Shown here: positions 1-11,175 of the stretch, piece by piece
Position numbering within the stretch: position 1 is the stretch's first letter
Layout of the letters: the number at the start of each line of letters is the position of its first letter
DNA from: Scilla litardierei
Taxonomy: Eukaryota; Streptophyta; Magnoliopsida; Asparagales; Asparagaceae
Reading direction: 5' to 3'
NCBI GenBank assembly: GCA_030789695.1
Contig: CM061133.1
Coordinates: forward strand, 92,355,248-92,419,247
Length of the DNA stretch: 64,000 nt
The notes under the pieces: model-generated
What the model saw: the letters and a program-made list of their open reading frames with translations, nothing else
Told to the model about the DNA's origin: nothing
The model's database searches: none
Translations under genes and position numbers: made by a program

Positions 1-125
1 TATAGATGCTCTAATATTTGTTGACTAACTTGATTGGCATCTATGTAGGGGGAGTAAGTTTTCATTACACACAACTATTTATCTTTTTGTTTATGTTTGT
101 TTGTCATCATCAAAAAGGGGGAGAA
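1..125 (+). mobile_element. 3' internal tail and polypurine tract of SIRE-1 copia
   Basis: This is non-coding sequence ending in a purine tract (AAAAAGGGGGAGAA, 112-125) directly abutting the TG of an LTR. That arrangement is the second-strand primer of Sireviruses. A related GGGGGAG run lies at about 48-54, and repeated purine tracts are a known Sirevirus trait. The rest of the element lies off the left edge, so its coding capacity is unknown. Confidence 0.8.
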
Positions 126-520
126 TGTTGAGTATTAGACTTCTCCCTACTTGGTGTTAATGATGAGCAAACATAAATACTTGTGACTAATCCCCTATTT
201 TGCAGTTAATCCATTGTCTAAGCTTATTATGAAGATCAACTAGCAATGGATGACTCACAAACGTGATTGAAGGCAAATGATATGAATTGGATGATCGTAG
301 ATTGATGATTGAAGCTCCGTAAAGACTTCAAGCTCATACGATGGAAAGAAGAGATTATTCGTCAATGTAATTTTTCTTTTATCTCTTCTAGTATGTAACT
401 TAGAAGTAGAACTATGATGGAGCACTCACACACATCTACTTTCGGTCATAGGACACCTCTAGACCTTTGTCCTTTGATCGCAATTCAATTCTCTTTTGTT
501 TGTGCTAGGATTGTTTATAA

Positions 521-1173
521 CAGCCGACTGCTTAACAGTTTGCAGTCGCCTGTCTCAAAAACAGTCGACTGTGTTTTGTTCTACAGTTGCATGTTATGCA
601 CAGACTATTACAATGCAGTTTTTGGCTCCTCTCTGATTATCTTGCACAGGCTACTGTTGAACGTTTATCAGGTGCATGTCTTAGCGACAGTCGACTGTGA
701 ATGGTTCATCAGTCGCCTGTCTCTCCTTGCCCAAACTCTGTTTGATCCGATTTCTACGGCCAATCGACTTATGCTGTATATACAGTCGACTGTATATTAG
801 ATCAGTCGACTGTCTATGCTGCAACAGTCACCTGTCTGTAAGTCTATTTTTTGACTTAGCTCTCTGGAAATTTCTCCTGTCTGTGACAGTCGTCTGTTTA
901 AGGTTATACAGTCGCCTGTTCTGATTAACAGTCGACTGGGTTCCTTGCATCAGTCGTCTGTCCTGTATCTTGTGAGATTTCCAGTATTTCATCTAACTTA
1001 CTCTTCTCTCGGCCAGTCGCATGTCGAAGTATGTACAGTCGCCTGTTGGTTTTACAGACGACTGTCTTGGCTTCATCAGTCGACTGTCCACGTGGTAAGT
1101 TACAGTTATGAATTCTCACCTACCCTTGCTGACTGTGCAGCAGTCGACTGTGGTTTGTTCATCAGTCGCCTGT
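521..1173. repeat. array of CAGTCGACTG palindromes in the SIRE-1 LTR
   Basis: The perfect 10-bp palindrome CAGTCGACTG begins at 562, 688, 783, 803, 929, 1077 and 1141. Nine one-mismatch copies (mostly CAGTCGCCTG or CAGTCGTCTG) lie among them, and two more have two mismatches. Spacing is irregular, roughly 20-100 bp. Most copies carry flanking bases that extend the dyad to ACAGTCGACTGT. The sequence between copies is not repeated, so this is a field of binding-site-like dyads, not a simple tandem repeat. Confidence 0.9.
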
Positions 1174-1258
1174 CGCAAGTTCAGATTATATCCGTTGAGA
1201 TTTTTCTCACGGATTTCGATTGGGTTTTTACCTAAACTGTTTTGTGGATTTGAGAAAG

Positions 1259-1270
1259 CTATAAATAGAG
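1259..1270 (+). promoter_or_regulatory. TATA box of the SIRE-1 LTR
   Basis: CTATAAATAGAG matches the plant TATA consensus. It lies about 86 bp downstream of the last palindrome and in the element's sense direction, as expected for the U3/R boundary. Confidence 0.75.
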
Positions 1271-2914
1271 CTTCTACTGTTTCATTGGAAGTTTACTCAT
1301 TCATTGCAAAATCCTTCAAGCTTTCATTTCCAAATATCAAAGCTTTCAAATCCAAAGCCCTAAGTATTTCCAAATCTGATTCTCTTACTCTCCAACCTAG
1401 AACCAAAGATTGATCCTCTAGGCATTTGGTGCAGTCAAGAGAAATGTATTTCCTCCTCTCTTCCAAGAGAGTTCTTCAACACACATCACACTTCTCCTTC
1501 AAGTTCTACTTCAAGGCATAGGTGATTGTAAGTGTTGCTTTCAGATTTCATAACTTCATTATTTGAATTGTGCTCTCGGTTGTGAGAGTGGTTTTTGCTT
1601 GCTCCCTGGTTGTGGGAGTCAAGGACATCGATTGTATTCGATTGCACTTGTAGGGTTGAAACAAGTGGGTTTTAAGGAAACCTCAAGTTAGGGTTCTAAC
1701 TTGAGTATCCGGTGGTATCCGGGTGGTAGGGACGTAGGATTACCGGGAACAAGTCGGGAGTTGACTTGGGTAATCCGAACCCTTGAAACATAACTGCGTT
1801 TGCGTGTGTTTCTCTTTGGGTTGTTTTCTATTCCGCACTATTTGTAGGATTGCATTTTATTTGGCGTAAATTCCTATTAAATTTGCATAAACACTATTCA
1901 ACCCCCCCTTCTAGTGTTTTCCCCATAGGCAGGATCCTTACATATATAGTTATCCTGAAACCGTGACATCATATATGTCACATTTTCAGTTCCTCCTACT
2001 TATGCCATTACTAACGATAAATAAAACTATCTTTCTCAATTGACTTTCCTTAGTGCCTTCTTCCTTTTCTAAATCTCATTTAGATATTACGTGTCTCAAC
2101 AAATTAATTTACAGTACAAGCACCTAACGTATCCAAACACTTGAGCTTCACAACCTTAAGTTGACTCAACAAGTTGCTTGACTCACGATCTGATTTGGAT
2201 ACATTGCCTTGTACCGCACATGCACTCATATTCGATTCGAACAATTTGATCAAACTTTCGAACCTTGCGGATCGAAACCGTTTTCCATACAACCTTCAGT
2301 TTACTCAACAAATCGCATGGAGAAACTTGCTTTGAACATCAATATGTTCAAGCTGCCCCTTATAGAGGCAAGTGACATGTAGCGTGCATTTATTTGTTGG
2401 ACCTAGAGCTTAAGGAAATCATTATCCTTAAGCTTGTATTTAATAATGTTATTTTAATGTCAACGAGAGCATAGTTTAGTTTATCAAATAGATTTTGAGT
2501 TGATATTTCATCCATCAACTATTTTGACCAGTTAACTTATGCTCTTAGAATACTATGTTCTTGATTCCATTAGTAAATATAGAACTACCATAGTTTAGCC
2601 TATGTTCAATATTAAATATAGATAGAGTGGATTTTGTCTAACTATATCCTTCCACTATTTTTACGATCATTTTAAGCCATAATAATGAACGATTTAATTA
2701 AATAAAATTAATGTGTAAGAGATCCAACCACCCTGAGTCTTACAACCTTGAGTGTGGTCAACAAATTGCTTGACTCTACGATTGGTAGATGACTCTTCAT
2801 TATTCATATCATATATGACTCTCTTATTGGTTTTTACCCTTAGCCACTTATGATCATGAGTGTGCTCATCCAAATCATAATGACTAGCCCAGTCAGACCC
2901 TTGTATTCGCATCT

Positions 2915-3052
2915 AGCTTAACTTACGCTGGCGCATGGTGTATTCACGACACGACGGTTTGGGTCAAGTCTATCTACATCATTAGATTAACTTACGCCGA
3001 CGCTTGATGTTTCACGACATGACGGTTTGGGTCAAGTCAAGATTACATCATA
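2915..3052. repeat. 69-bp imperfect tandem duplication
   Basis: Two copies start at 2915 and 2984. Both contain a TTAACTTACG head and the shared core ACGGTTTGGGTCAAGTC. They differ at scattered sites, so the duplication is not recent. Confidence 0.75.
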
Positions 3053-4151
3053 TGTATTTAAGAAGTTGGTTTCTACAAGGTTGCCATGTCACAGCTTGAG
3101 TGTAGCTCAAAAACTGGAACACTGGTCCGATAGTTACCAACCCCTAAAACATGGAGGGCTACGGCTAATCTTGAAAAATATCATTAACGTATTAGAATTA
3201 TGTATAGTCCAGGGTGTCATATAATCATGATTTGCGTCAATGTGGTCCAGTGGAACACGGCGAGGGAATTGACTAAGCTAGGATAACTTATCCACAGTCC
3301 AAATTGGGTGATCCAACAAACTTAGCCAAGCACATTAACCGGATCATGGTCCATTAAATGAAACATATAACTATTATATGCGTGCCATAGACTAAAAGGC
3401 TTTTATTATAACTAGTTAATCCTATCTAATAGTGAATCCTAAAATTCAAAATTAATTAGAATTTGTTAATAACTTTTATTAAGTCCTTATCAACTATAAG
3501 GTTCATGCGTATAACGTGATACCCTAATAATTATTAGGATTTTAACAAATTCAATTTCAACACTTTAAAGTGTAGTCTTTTAATGAGAATCATTATCATA
3601 ACGATTAAAATAATAATCGTCGTTAAAGGACTACCCTAATCAGGAATTAGGTTTTAAAAGGTTGTAATGAATTATTAAAACCTAGCATGTTATTTAAAAT
3701 TTATCTTATAAATTTTAAACAGGTTTTTACTGGCTAACCTAAAAGGTTTCATGAATTATCAAATAATTAAGCATGGCCATTAAACATAAACTACACTAAT
3801 TTTATCACATAAAATAGGTGTGTCCGACTATTTAAATAGAAACAAACATATTAAAAAATTATCTAATAAATAATTAATATGCATCTTTAATTTAACTCTT
3901 AAATTAAAATAATGATTTTAAAACATAAAATTATCACTTAATTTTTTATTTCAAAAATTTTGTTATAAAATCATCATAAAACATTAGCATGCTTATAAAC
4001 AGATTTTATCACATAAAAGATTTTATAAAGCAACTAAAAATAAAATCTCATTTTAACATTATCTCATAAAGTCAAAAATGGATTTTAAAAGTAGATTAAA
4101 AACATACATTCAATTAACATAGTGCAGTCTTCAGATCGCATGCAGAGCTAT

Positions 4152-4162
4152 GCGCTATACCA
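4152..4162 (-). promoter_or_regulatory. primer-binding-like site of LTR-X
   Basis: On the minus strand it reads TGGTATAGCGC, one base from the LTR end. Only the first six bases match the initiator-tRNA-Met complement (TGGTATCAGAGC), so it is either decayed or uses another primer. Confidence 0.45.
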
Positions 4163-4754
4163 ATGTTGGGATTTTTAAGGACCCTCAGGGCACAAACTAT
4201 AGGCCCATCCTACGTCGAACGGACCAAAGAGGCATAAAACAAGCAGCAGAAGAGAACTGTTAAACTATTTAACATGCAACCCTAAGGATTCAAGACCCTT
4301 GCAGGATCTCTACCAACCTGAGATTGATCTAACCACCCCAAGAAGGATCTAATATACTGCAATATATTAAAAGAACGCAAATAAACTACATATCCGAAAC
4401 CTTGCTTGCACCGGCAAGGTGTACCGAACCGCGTCCCGAGCCGAACCGCTTCCCTGACCGCACTGTGTCCCGAGCTGAAACGCTTCCTGAACCACGCCGC
4501 ATCCCGAGGCAAGCAACCCCTTGTCGCTGAGCCAACCACGCGTCGAAGAATGTTTCACTTGATTGGATCCTCTGTCAAGACTTCGGATGCGATCTGAGCC
4601 CCTTCGTGGCTTTGCTAGAGTCCTTCAAGAGGCAGACAGAAATTTTCGGAGAGGAGAAAATATTTAATTTAAGCTTAGATTCGAGCATGCTCCAAACTTT
4701 TGGGAGCCGCTCAGATCTAGAGCTTGGGACGAGTTTAGAGGAGGGGAGCATGCC

Positions 4755-4768
4755 CCTATTTATATAGG
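4755..4768 (-). promoter_or_regulatory. TATA box of LTR-X
   Basis: The minus strand reads CCTATATAAATAGG, a strong plant TATA match. Confidence 0.6.
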
Positions 4769-5069
4769 CGGCTGACCCCTCCCTTTTACTCCACTTCCGA
4801 TGTGTGACTAATTATTTGGAGTAAATAATTCAAGTTATTTTGCCTTTCATAAAGGCCAAACTTCCATGAATTTTAACTCCCTAACAGTTGAGCTTCATAT
4901 TTGATACAAGCTATCAAATCGAAGAGCGTTGAACGGTGAACGCGTTTGAAAAAAACGGTGAGTCAATCGGAGTCCATTTGATCCTTCAATTGATCGTTCA
5001 AAGATCAGCCCGAAGTAACATTTCGCACAAACTGCAGTCGTTGCAGAAATAGGCTCCAAAACCCTTGAG

Positions 5070-5156
5070 GTGGGGCCCACGCGAGGCCCCACCTGTTAGC
5101 CACACGCGCCCAAAGAGCATGCGGCCTGCACGGGCACATGCTGAGCACGTGCCCGT
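5070..5156. repeat. GC-rich dyads in U3 of LTR-X
   Basis: There are two clear inverted repeats. At 5070-5092 the 8-bp arms GTGGGGCC and GGCCCCAC flank a 7-bp loop. At 5130-5156 the arms ACGGGCAC and GTGCCCGT flank an 11-bp loop. A GGCGGGCCCCGCCCG block follows at about 5166. They sit about 300 bp from the TATA box, farther than in the other families. Confidence 0.65.
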
Positions 5157-5313
5157 AGAGGGTAGGCGGGCCCCGCCCGCGCCTTTGGGTGCTGGCCTTA
5201 ATAAGCAGGTGTGTGCCCGCTTGGCTGGTGCAGGCACGCCTCACGATGTGGGCTGTTGTCATTGAGCAGGTCGGGTGCTTGCCTAGCAGGCGCCAGACCC
5301 GCAATGCCCAACA

Positions 5314-6772
5314 TTTGGGCTTTGGCACTGTTTTGGCTATTATTTGAGCATTCAGAGTCCGATTTATGATCCGTTCGAACATGTGATTAGATCGGGACGA
5401 TCTCGTCATCCAGGTAAACCTTTCCTAGGCATTTATTAAGTTAAATATGGTTGTAAACAATTTACGACACATTTAACTCTGTTTGCATCATATGCAAAAT
5501 AGTCCCTTATGTAAGCTTAAAAATAACATTTGCATCAAATGCAGATTTCTATCCCTTGCATCAAATGCACATTCTCCCTAATGTTTCTACCTATTACTAG
5601 ACGAAAGGTCACACTCTGTGTGAGACCCTACAGCCTGACCCTACTACAGGTGGGTCTCGAAGCCCCAGACGACAGTGACCACGAGCAGCAGGTGCCATCC
5701 CTATTTCAGTATCATACTTATGTGGTTAACTCATTGACATGAGTGTTGTCATGACCACCATGTCTGTTTCTGTGATGAATTCCGCAGTTTTAGTCTCTTC
5801 GTCAAAATTATGTCGTTTAATTCAAGCCTAGGGTACGGTCAAACTGTCAATCCCAATAGCTCGAAGCTGGTTAGTCTCCATCTATCTTTAGTCAAATAAT
5901 GTTGGACATCTTCCAACATACACTGGCCAGCGTTTTCACTTAAGACCAAACTAACACGACAAACACTAACTCCCATTGACCAGGGAGAGACAAATCCTAT
6001 CTTGGTCATTACTCTCCTCGCACGTTTCAAATGTCAACCAGCCAAAGCCTTCTGACAGGCCTTGCCTCGAAGCTAGGTAATGGATCTAAGTGACCCCGTT
6101 CACGTACAAGTTCGTACAATGACCTCAAGTCAAAAGACTAACTTGCATATCATCACCAAGAGTTATCATTGACAGATTGGTCAATCATAACTATATGATA
6201 ACTCTCGTTGGGTCGTTCAGTGAACTCAATCTCCAATGAGCACCTGTGTCTCGTGTCCGACTTCGCCAAGTCGAACGACCATGAGATCATCGTCACCACT
6301 ACACGATGAAGACAAAGACACAATGGTCTATCCGATGTCTCGATATCCTTTTCTCGAAACATCTACGACCAAGAACGTTTCTAGACTTATACTACAGATG
6401 GTCAAGCACTTCTACATGATCGAGATCCTCATCTCGATATATGTTTGACCTTGCATTAAGTCTCAGAACTTTACCTAAGTTTCTAATGATAACGGCATTA
6501 TGATTTAACTTAGATAAATTACTTACCATACAGCTTACTATAATTTTGAACAAGATGTTTGTACAATTACACAGAGACAAATTGCCTCGAGGGCATCCAT
6601 CTCCCAACACTATTTTCACACGCTTCATCAATGTTCTTTGGCTCGATCGTCGAGACAAATGCATAATGTGTGAAGTGCTCCACCCTTGACCTTCTATGGA
6701 ATCCATCACCAATGTTGCCTATTACTTGGTATTGTGGATGATGTGGGACCATAGAAAATGTCTTAATTATAC
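5314..6772. other. unassigned non-coding sequence
   Basis: About 1.46 kb with no convincing reading frame, no LTR ends and no similarity that I recognise. Frames of 61-106 codons on both strands look like chance. It may be unrecognised LTR or 3' sequence of SIRE-2, which would have to lie in this direction, but I see nothing that proves it. Confidence 0.4.
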
Positions 6773-8160
6773 CTAGATCACTATGAACATTCTTAACAAT
6801 TTGTTAGTAGGGTTAGTCTTATTAGAATCATCTAATCTAACATTATGTATCGAATCTACTAGAAACTCAATACTATCATCAACATTAGTAACGTGAGCAT
6901 CAAAATCTTCATAAAACGAAACATGAAGATAATCCTCAACCGTTAAAGTTCTTTTATTATATATCCAGTAAGCCTTGATACATATGAATATCCAATAAAA
7001 ATCCATTCACCCGATCGAGAATGAAATTTATCTAAATAATCGTGTGTGTTTTTAATAAAAAATTTAAAACCAAAAACACAGAACTAATTTACTTGACGCA
7101 TCTTTTCATAAAATAATTCTAACATGTTTCATTCATACGGGGTCTCACTAGATTCCTATTTAGCACATAGCACGCGATATATGGACGGCTTTTGCCCAAC
7201 ATTGTAATCCAAGCCGGCTATCACTAAGCGTGCATACTCAATTAAGGTTTTATTCTTACTTCCCACAACACCATTTTTTGGTGGGGCACAAGGGAAGGAG
7301 ATTGTTTGCGTAATTCGGTTCCCATCACAAACCTTAGAGAATAGTTCATTGTCCAATTCACCTTGATGATCACTGCGAATGGTGACAATGGTGGTATCGT
7401 GAATCTTTTGAACTTTCTTATAAAATATAATAAAATTTTCAAGCGCCTCATTTTTACTATTTAAAAACCTTATCCGAATATATCTAGAGAAGACATCAAC
7501 TATGATAAATCCATAAAAAGCATTCCCTAAGGATACAACTCTAGTAAGCCTAAATAAATCTAGATGTAAAAGCTTTCGGGACTTGGAAGTAGAAGTTATA
7601 TTCTTAAGCTTAAATGAGGATTTATGGATCTTACCACATTGGCATGAATCACAAAAAATTTTCTTAGTAAAATTATGTTTAGGAAAACCTCTAACTAGAT
7701 TATGCTTTGATAGTTTGTAAAGATGTTTAAAATGCACATGACCAAAGCATCGGGGCCAAAGAATTTGCTCATTCGTGTGGACATGCATTGGTCTAGTATG
7801 TGTGGCATAGTCAAAATATAAATACCTTTTTGGCATGTGCCACTAAACAAATTATTTTTACAAGAACTATCATATATACTACACACATCATCACCAAAGT
7901 CAACTTTATAACCCTTGTCACAAAGTTGACTAATGGAGATTAATTTGTGATTTAATCCACCTACTAAATACACATTATCGATAAAGGGTTTAGAAGGATT
8001 ATCGACTTTACCAATACCTATGATGTTACCTTATTCGTTGCCTCTGAAAGTGACTGTCCCACTATTGTTGATGCAGATCATCTTGGAGAGAAAACTCGGG
8101 TCACCCGTCATATGTTTGGAGCAAACATTGTCGAGTATGCAACTCTTCCTTTAGCACTTT
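6773..8160 (-). pseudogene. SIRE-2 pol fragment: protease tail, integrase, start of reverse transcriptase
   Basis: Read on the minus strand. A retropepsin region at about 8130-7910 contains CSKHMTG and then the 'YLVGGLNHKLISISQLCDKG' signature, but the active-site DSG appears as DNV and a stop follows near 8030. The integrase (ORF 7836-7156) has the pre-integrase segment with CDSC, then HLDL (first Asp) and SDHQGEL (second Asp). The catalytic Glu of the usual NGVVER is Gly (NGVVGS), so it cannot be active. The last piece (7006-6773) is the linker just before RT. RT core and RNase H are missing. Motif wording matches the Sirevirus lineage. No promoter of its own is expected; translation would come from the LTR transcript. 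Confidence 0.85.
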
Positions 8161-9517
8161 GAGCAATCTTTGACTTTCATTGTCTTTTTCCTCTTCTTGG
8201 GTACCTATAGAGAAAACCATAAGCACGTGGTACCCAAGCATATTGGATCCAAGGGGATTAGCCATTTGGATACCAAGTCCAAGTGGACTTAGATTTTCCA
8301 ATATAGTTATCATTGTTTACCCCATCATGAAAATAAGATTGTACATATAAAACATATAAATTCCTAGCATTTATGCTTGTGTCCTTCGGACCCACAAAAG
8401 GTGAAAGTTTTGGGTGTCCTACGCCTAAACGTTGCATGCATAGGTGGTTGGCGGCAATGTGATGCACGTGGTGTGTGGGCAAGTAGACTAACATACACAT
8501 ATTGATAGTAGTAGTCAGGGTGTGCATGATAGTTGGCATGTGGTTTAACATGATGTGTGCATCCATGAGATGTATAAGCATGTGGTCTTGCATCGTGAGT
8601 GTATGCATGTGGTCCATAAGAAGAATGTGGAACATATGAAGCATGTGATGAGCATGCATATGTGTTTGTGTGGTTGTACATAAGCATGTGCAAGAGCTCA
8701 TACAAGATGGTGTCTCATTTGTGTGTTTGCACGTGCACAAGGCTGTGGTGGATAAAAATCATCATAAGTAGCATGTGTATCGGGAGCTCTCATATGTGAG
8801 TGTGTTCTAGTGTACATGTAAGCATGTCCCTTCTTTGGAGCTCCACCCTTGGTGGTTTCTTTCCAAATGAGGGATGGGACAGAATGGAGATTTTCATGGT
8901 AGTGGAACTATCCAAGGTGGTGTGGGCTCCACTTATGGATGCACCGGACGTTGGCCTCACGAAATCTATAGTGATTCCACTATAGCTGGTGAATGAGTTG
9001 GTAGCATTGGCCTTGGAATAACCAAGACCTCCACGTTAATTTTCGGGAAGTTGGTTTTCTAATAATGCATCCAATTTTTCCTTGCCTTTGCTGAACCTAT
9101 CAACATTGGCATACATGAGTTCATACTTGTTTATGAGTGAAGAAATATTAGTATCCAAGGTGGATACGCATGAAGTGAGCTCATGCACTTGGAATTTGTA
9201 AGCTACTCATTTCCCAAAAGAGTTTTTTGAGATCGAAGTCTTTCAATCTCAATGTCATCACACTCAACGACATGGACTCGGTTCAAGTGAGATTTTAGTG
9301 AACTAACCTAATTTCTCAAGGTGTCATTTTGAGAAAGTAAAGTAGATTTCTCATTAACTAGTGTGTTAATACAGGTGTTATCATGCAGTGTGATGGATGT
9401 GTATGATGTGGCAATACTAGCTAACTTATCCTTCACAATCATATATGATTTAAACAATTTTTGATACCTATCAAATAATTACTCATTAGCTAAGCATAAT
9501 TCATCCATAGTTACCTC
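8161..9517 (-). pseudogene. SIRE-2 gag, C-terminal half (decayed)
   Basis: This minus-strand stretch lies between the protease and the COPIA-A insertion. A 160-codon and an overlapping 113-codon frame at 8740-8258 are extremely rich in His, Met, Tyr and Cys because of a repeated GCATGTG/CACATGC tract. At the end of the smaller frame FTFCGSEGHKHKC resembles a CCHC knuckle. Further right (9100-9500) the frame is too broken to translate, but its position matches the coiled-coil part of Sirevirus gag. It continues across COPIA-A at 17037. COPIA-A broke this gene. Confidence 0.6.
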
Positions 9518-9800
9518 TGTAGGAACCTGTCAAAACAGCATTAGGATCGATAAATGAAGTTGAGACTTACGCTTGCGTATGCGGCACGGTAGTCTCGGAA
9601 CTTCGCCTTCGGATTCACCACGACGGATCGAGTCTTCTCACGAATGGAGTAAGGCTACTAAATCCATAATCTAAATCTCTACTTTTAGATTAAGAACTTG
9701 GATAAAGAGAGAGGAAGGATTTCGGCAGAGCTTCGCTAGAATGAAATGCAAGGCAAGAATACCATGCAAAAGTGTAAGGAAATGGCTAAGCCTTGGGTCT

Positions 9801-9812
9801 TATTTATAGCCC
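9801..9812 (-). promoter_or_regulatory. TATA box in the COPIA-A 3' LTR
   Basis: On the minus strand it reads GGGCTATAAATA. The dyad at 9880-9905 lies about 70 bp upstream in the sense direction. Confidence 0.6.
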
Positions 9813-9879
9813 ACAAGGTAGTTATTTTAGGAGTAATTGTTCCTTTAGAACAATTTAACTAAAGTGTACCATCATACAC

Positions 9880-9905
9880 GGTACAACATAAGCTTAAGTT
9901 GTACC
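9880..9905. repeat. GGTACAAC/GTTGTACC dyad in COPIA-A U3
   Basis: Eight-base arms GGTACAAC and GTTGTACC flank a centre that contains AAGCTT. A half-site copy follows within 15 bp. The 5' LTR has the same dyad at 16793-16818 with a fully conserved second half-site. Confidence 0.75.
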
Positions 9906-10123
9906 ATATGCATGGTTCAACATAAGCTTAAGATATTCCCCCTTTATTAGCCATATGTCGCATGCACTTATGCACATATAATGCGACTTTTCCACTCATC
10001 TAGAGATCCTCTCCTCAAGGGAACAGATTCCCTTAGCACACGACTTCGTGTACAAGACGTTCGAGGTCCGTATTCCCTCGTACATCCCCTACAAGGGTGT
10101 TCAAACGTCATCCATATCCAACA

Positions 10124-11175
10124 TCTCCCACTCACACTTGAGGGGATTGTAAGAGAACGTCTTTCTCTTAGTTCTTTCATCTATCATACCGAGAAATAGA
10201 CCGTGCAACCGTCATGCGCGTAGAGTCTGTTGTTGTGCACTTGTTAGAGATACACAACGACCTAGAAGGTGTAAAGTTGAGTAGTTCAACACATGCTTTA
10301 CCCTAGATTATTTCTTCACATTTCTTATACTTTATATTCAACAATTGAATCCCATCTGGATCACAATTGGCTGGCCAGCTTTGAATCATTAAAGTCCAAA
10401 TGCGAATATGAAATCAATCTTCCTCTTCTTACGAACCTTCTGATCTTGACTTGATTCGCTTTTCTAACGTGCCCCACCGAGCCGAATTATCATAGCCCAT
10501 TAGCAACACGCTAAGATAGCGATCATCTCGTCAAATCTAAAGGAACCAATTGGAGTCCTTGAGGGTAAGAGTTAAGACCCATATGGCCTTTGAGTCTCAC
10601 ATAATAGCAAACACTATTGCTACTAACTCAGTGCTCGTAATGCATACGTGGTATGAACACGTATTACAACATCACTCATTTCCCAGGGAGAGTATGTCTT
10701 ATTGATGTTGTACGGATGAAAGATCAGACACCACAGTGCCTATCTTTTGAGTCCCCTTACTACCCATGAAATATTCCCGGACTCTCATCCTGCATAAGAC
10801 AGATAGGATTTAAAAAAATCCTATGAGATCTCTTTTAAATATCCTTGTGATATAGATCTCATATCTTTTGTTAGCATCCATATGATGCAGATCTTTCATT
10901 CGACTATCTTGTTTAAGTCACGACTCTAAATCATTTGTCTAATGATTTTGACTTTAAACTAGTCTCATCTCTATCTTATCCATCTGATAAGATAAGGCGG
11001 TTGCTCATGTGAGAGAGCCAACCTTAATCTGTCCGACATACACACAATAAAATAGCTGAGACTTAAACACAAATGTATATAAAATCATTTGTAAGAAACT
11101 TGTATGCAATATATTAAAAAAACTTCTTCTTTTTATTAAACTTTGATCTTCTATAGACATGGGAAATGATACAGC
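10124..11175 (-). mobile_element. COPIA-A purine tract and 3' untranslated region
   Basis: The minus strand reads GTGAGTGGGAGA directly before the 3' LTR, the classical copia polypurine tract. The remaining kilobase to RNase H is non-coding, and I see no further gene in it. Confidence 0.7.

Larger units (their letters stand above)
126..1942 (+). mobile_element. 3' LTR of SIRE-1 (Sirevirus, Ty1/copia)
   Basis: The LTR starts TGTTGAGTATTAG right after the polypurine tract and ends ...GGATCCTTACA. A C-rich run followed by CTTCTAGTG near the 3' end (about 1903-1915) is the usual Sirevirus LTR tail. At about 1.8 kb it is long for copia but normal for this lineage. U3 holds a dense array of 10-bp palindromes (521-1173), followed by a TATA box (1259-1270). 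Short open frames inside it are not conserved proteins. The partner LTR is outside the window, so the right boundary rests on the terminal CA and tail motif only. Confidence 0.8.
1943..4163 (-). mobile_element. AT-rich non-coding interior of LTR-X
   Basis: About 2.2 kb of mostly AT-rich sequence with no reading frame resembling gag or pol. It ends at a primer-binding-like site and LTR on its right, so I read it as the interior of a non-autonomous LTR element on the minus strand, cut on its left by SIRE-1. Two stretches (about 2110-2200 and 2740-2790) share degenerate phrases around a 'ttgcttgactc' core, suggesting old internal duplication. This is inference from context; no coding evidence supports a family. 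Confidence 0.4.
4164..5313 (-). mobile_element. 5' LTR of LTR-X
   Basis: The interval is bounded by the perfect inverted ends TGTTGGG...CCCAACA and is 1150 bp long. A minus-strand TATA box lies at 4755-4768, and the GC-rich flank to its right (U3 in the sense direction) contains strong dyads. The primer-like site at the left end fixes the minus orientation. No second copy is in the window, so the right end rests only on the matching terminal heptamers. Frames of 60-134 codons in U3 overlap on both strands and are shadows of GC-rich DNA. Confidence 0.5.
9518..10123 (-). mobile_element. COPIA-A 3' LTR
   Basis: In the sense direction it starts TGTTGGATATGG and ends CAGGTTCCTACA. It is the same length as its partner with scattered substitutions. 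It retains a good TATA box (CTATAAATAAG) that the 5' copy has lost. Confidence 0.95.

Noticed and set aside
521..1173. CRISPR array
   Set aside because: Palindromic repeats with unique spacers look superficially similar, but repeats are only 10-12 bp, spacing is irregular, and the block lies in the U3 of a plant LTR.
414..1413. frames of 128, 75, 96 and 101 codons in the SIRE-1 LTR
   Set aside because: They overlap the palindrome array in different frames and show no known domain.
5005..5409. 134-codon minus-strand frame in LTR-X
   Set aside because: GC-rich U3 sequence with overlapping frames on both strands and no recognisable domain.
1943..6772. a second LTR for LTR-X, or the 3' LTR of SIRE-2
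   Set aside because: I could not find a matching terminal sequence or purine tract by eye; an alignment of this stretch against 4164-5313 and 18184-18537 would decide.
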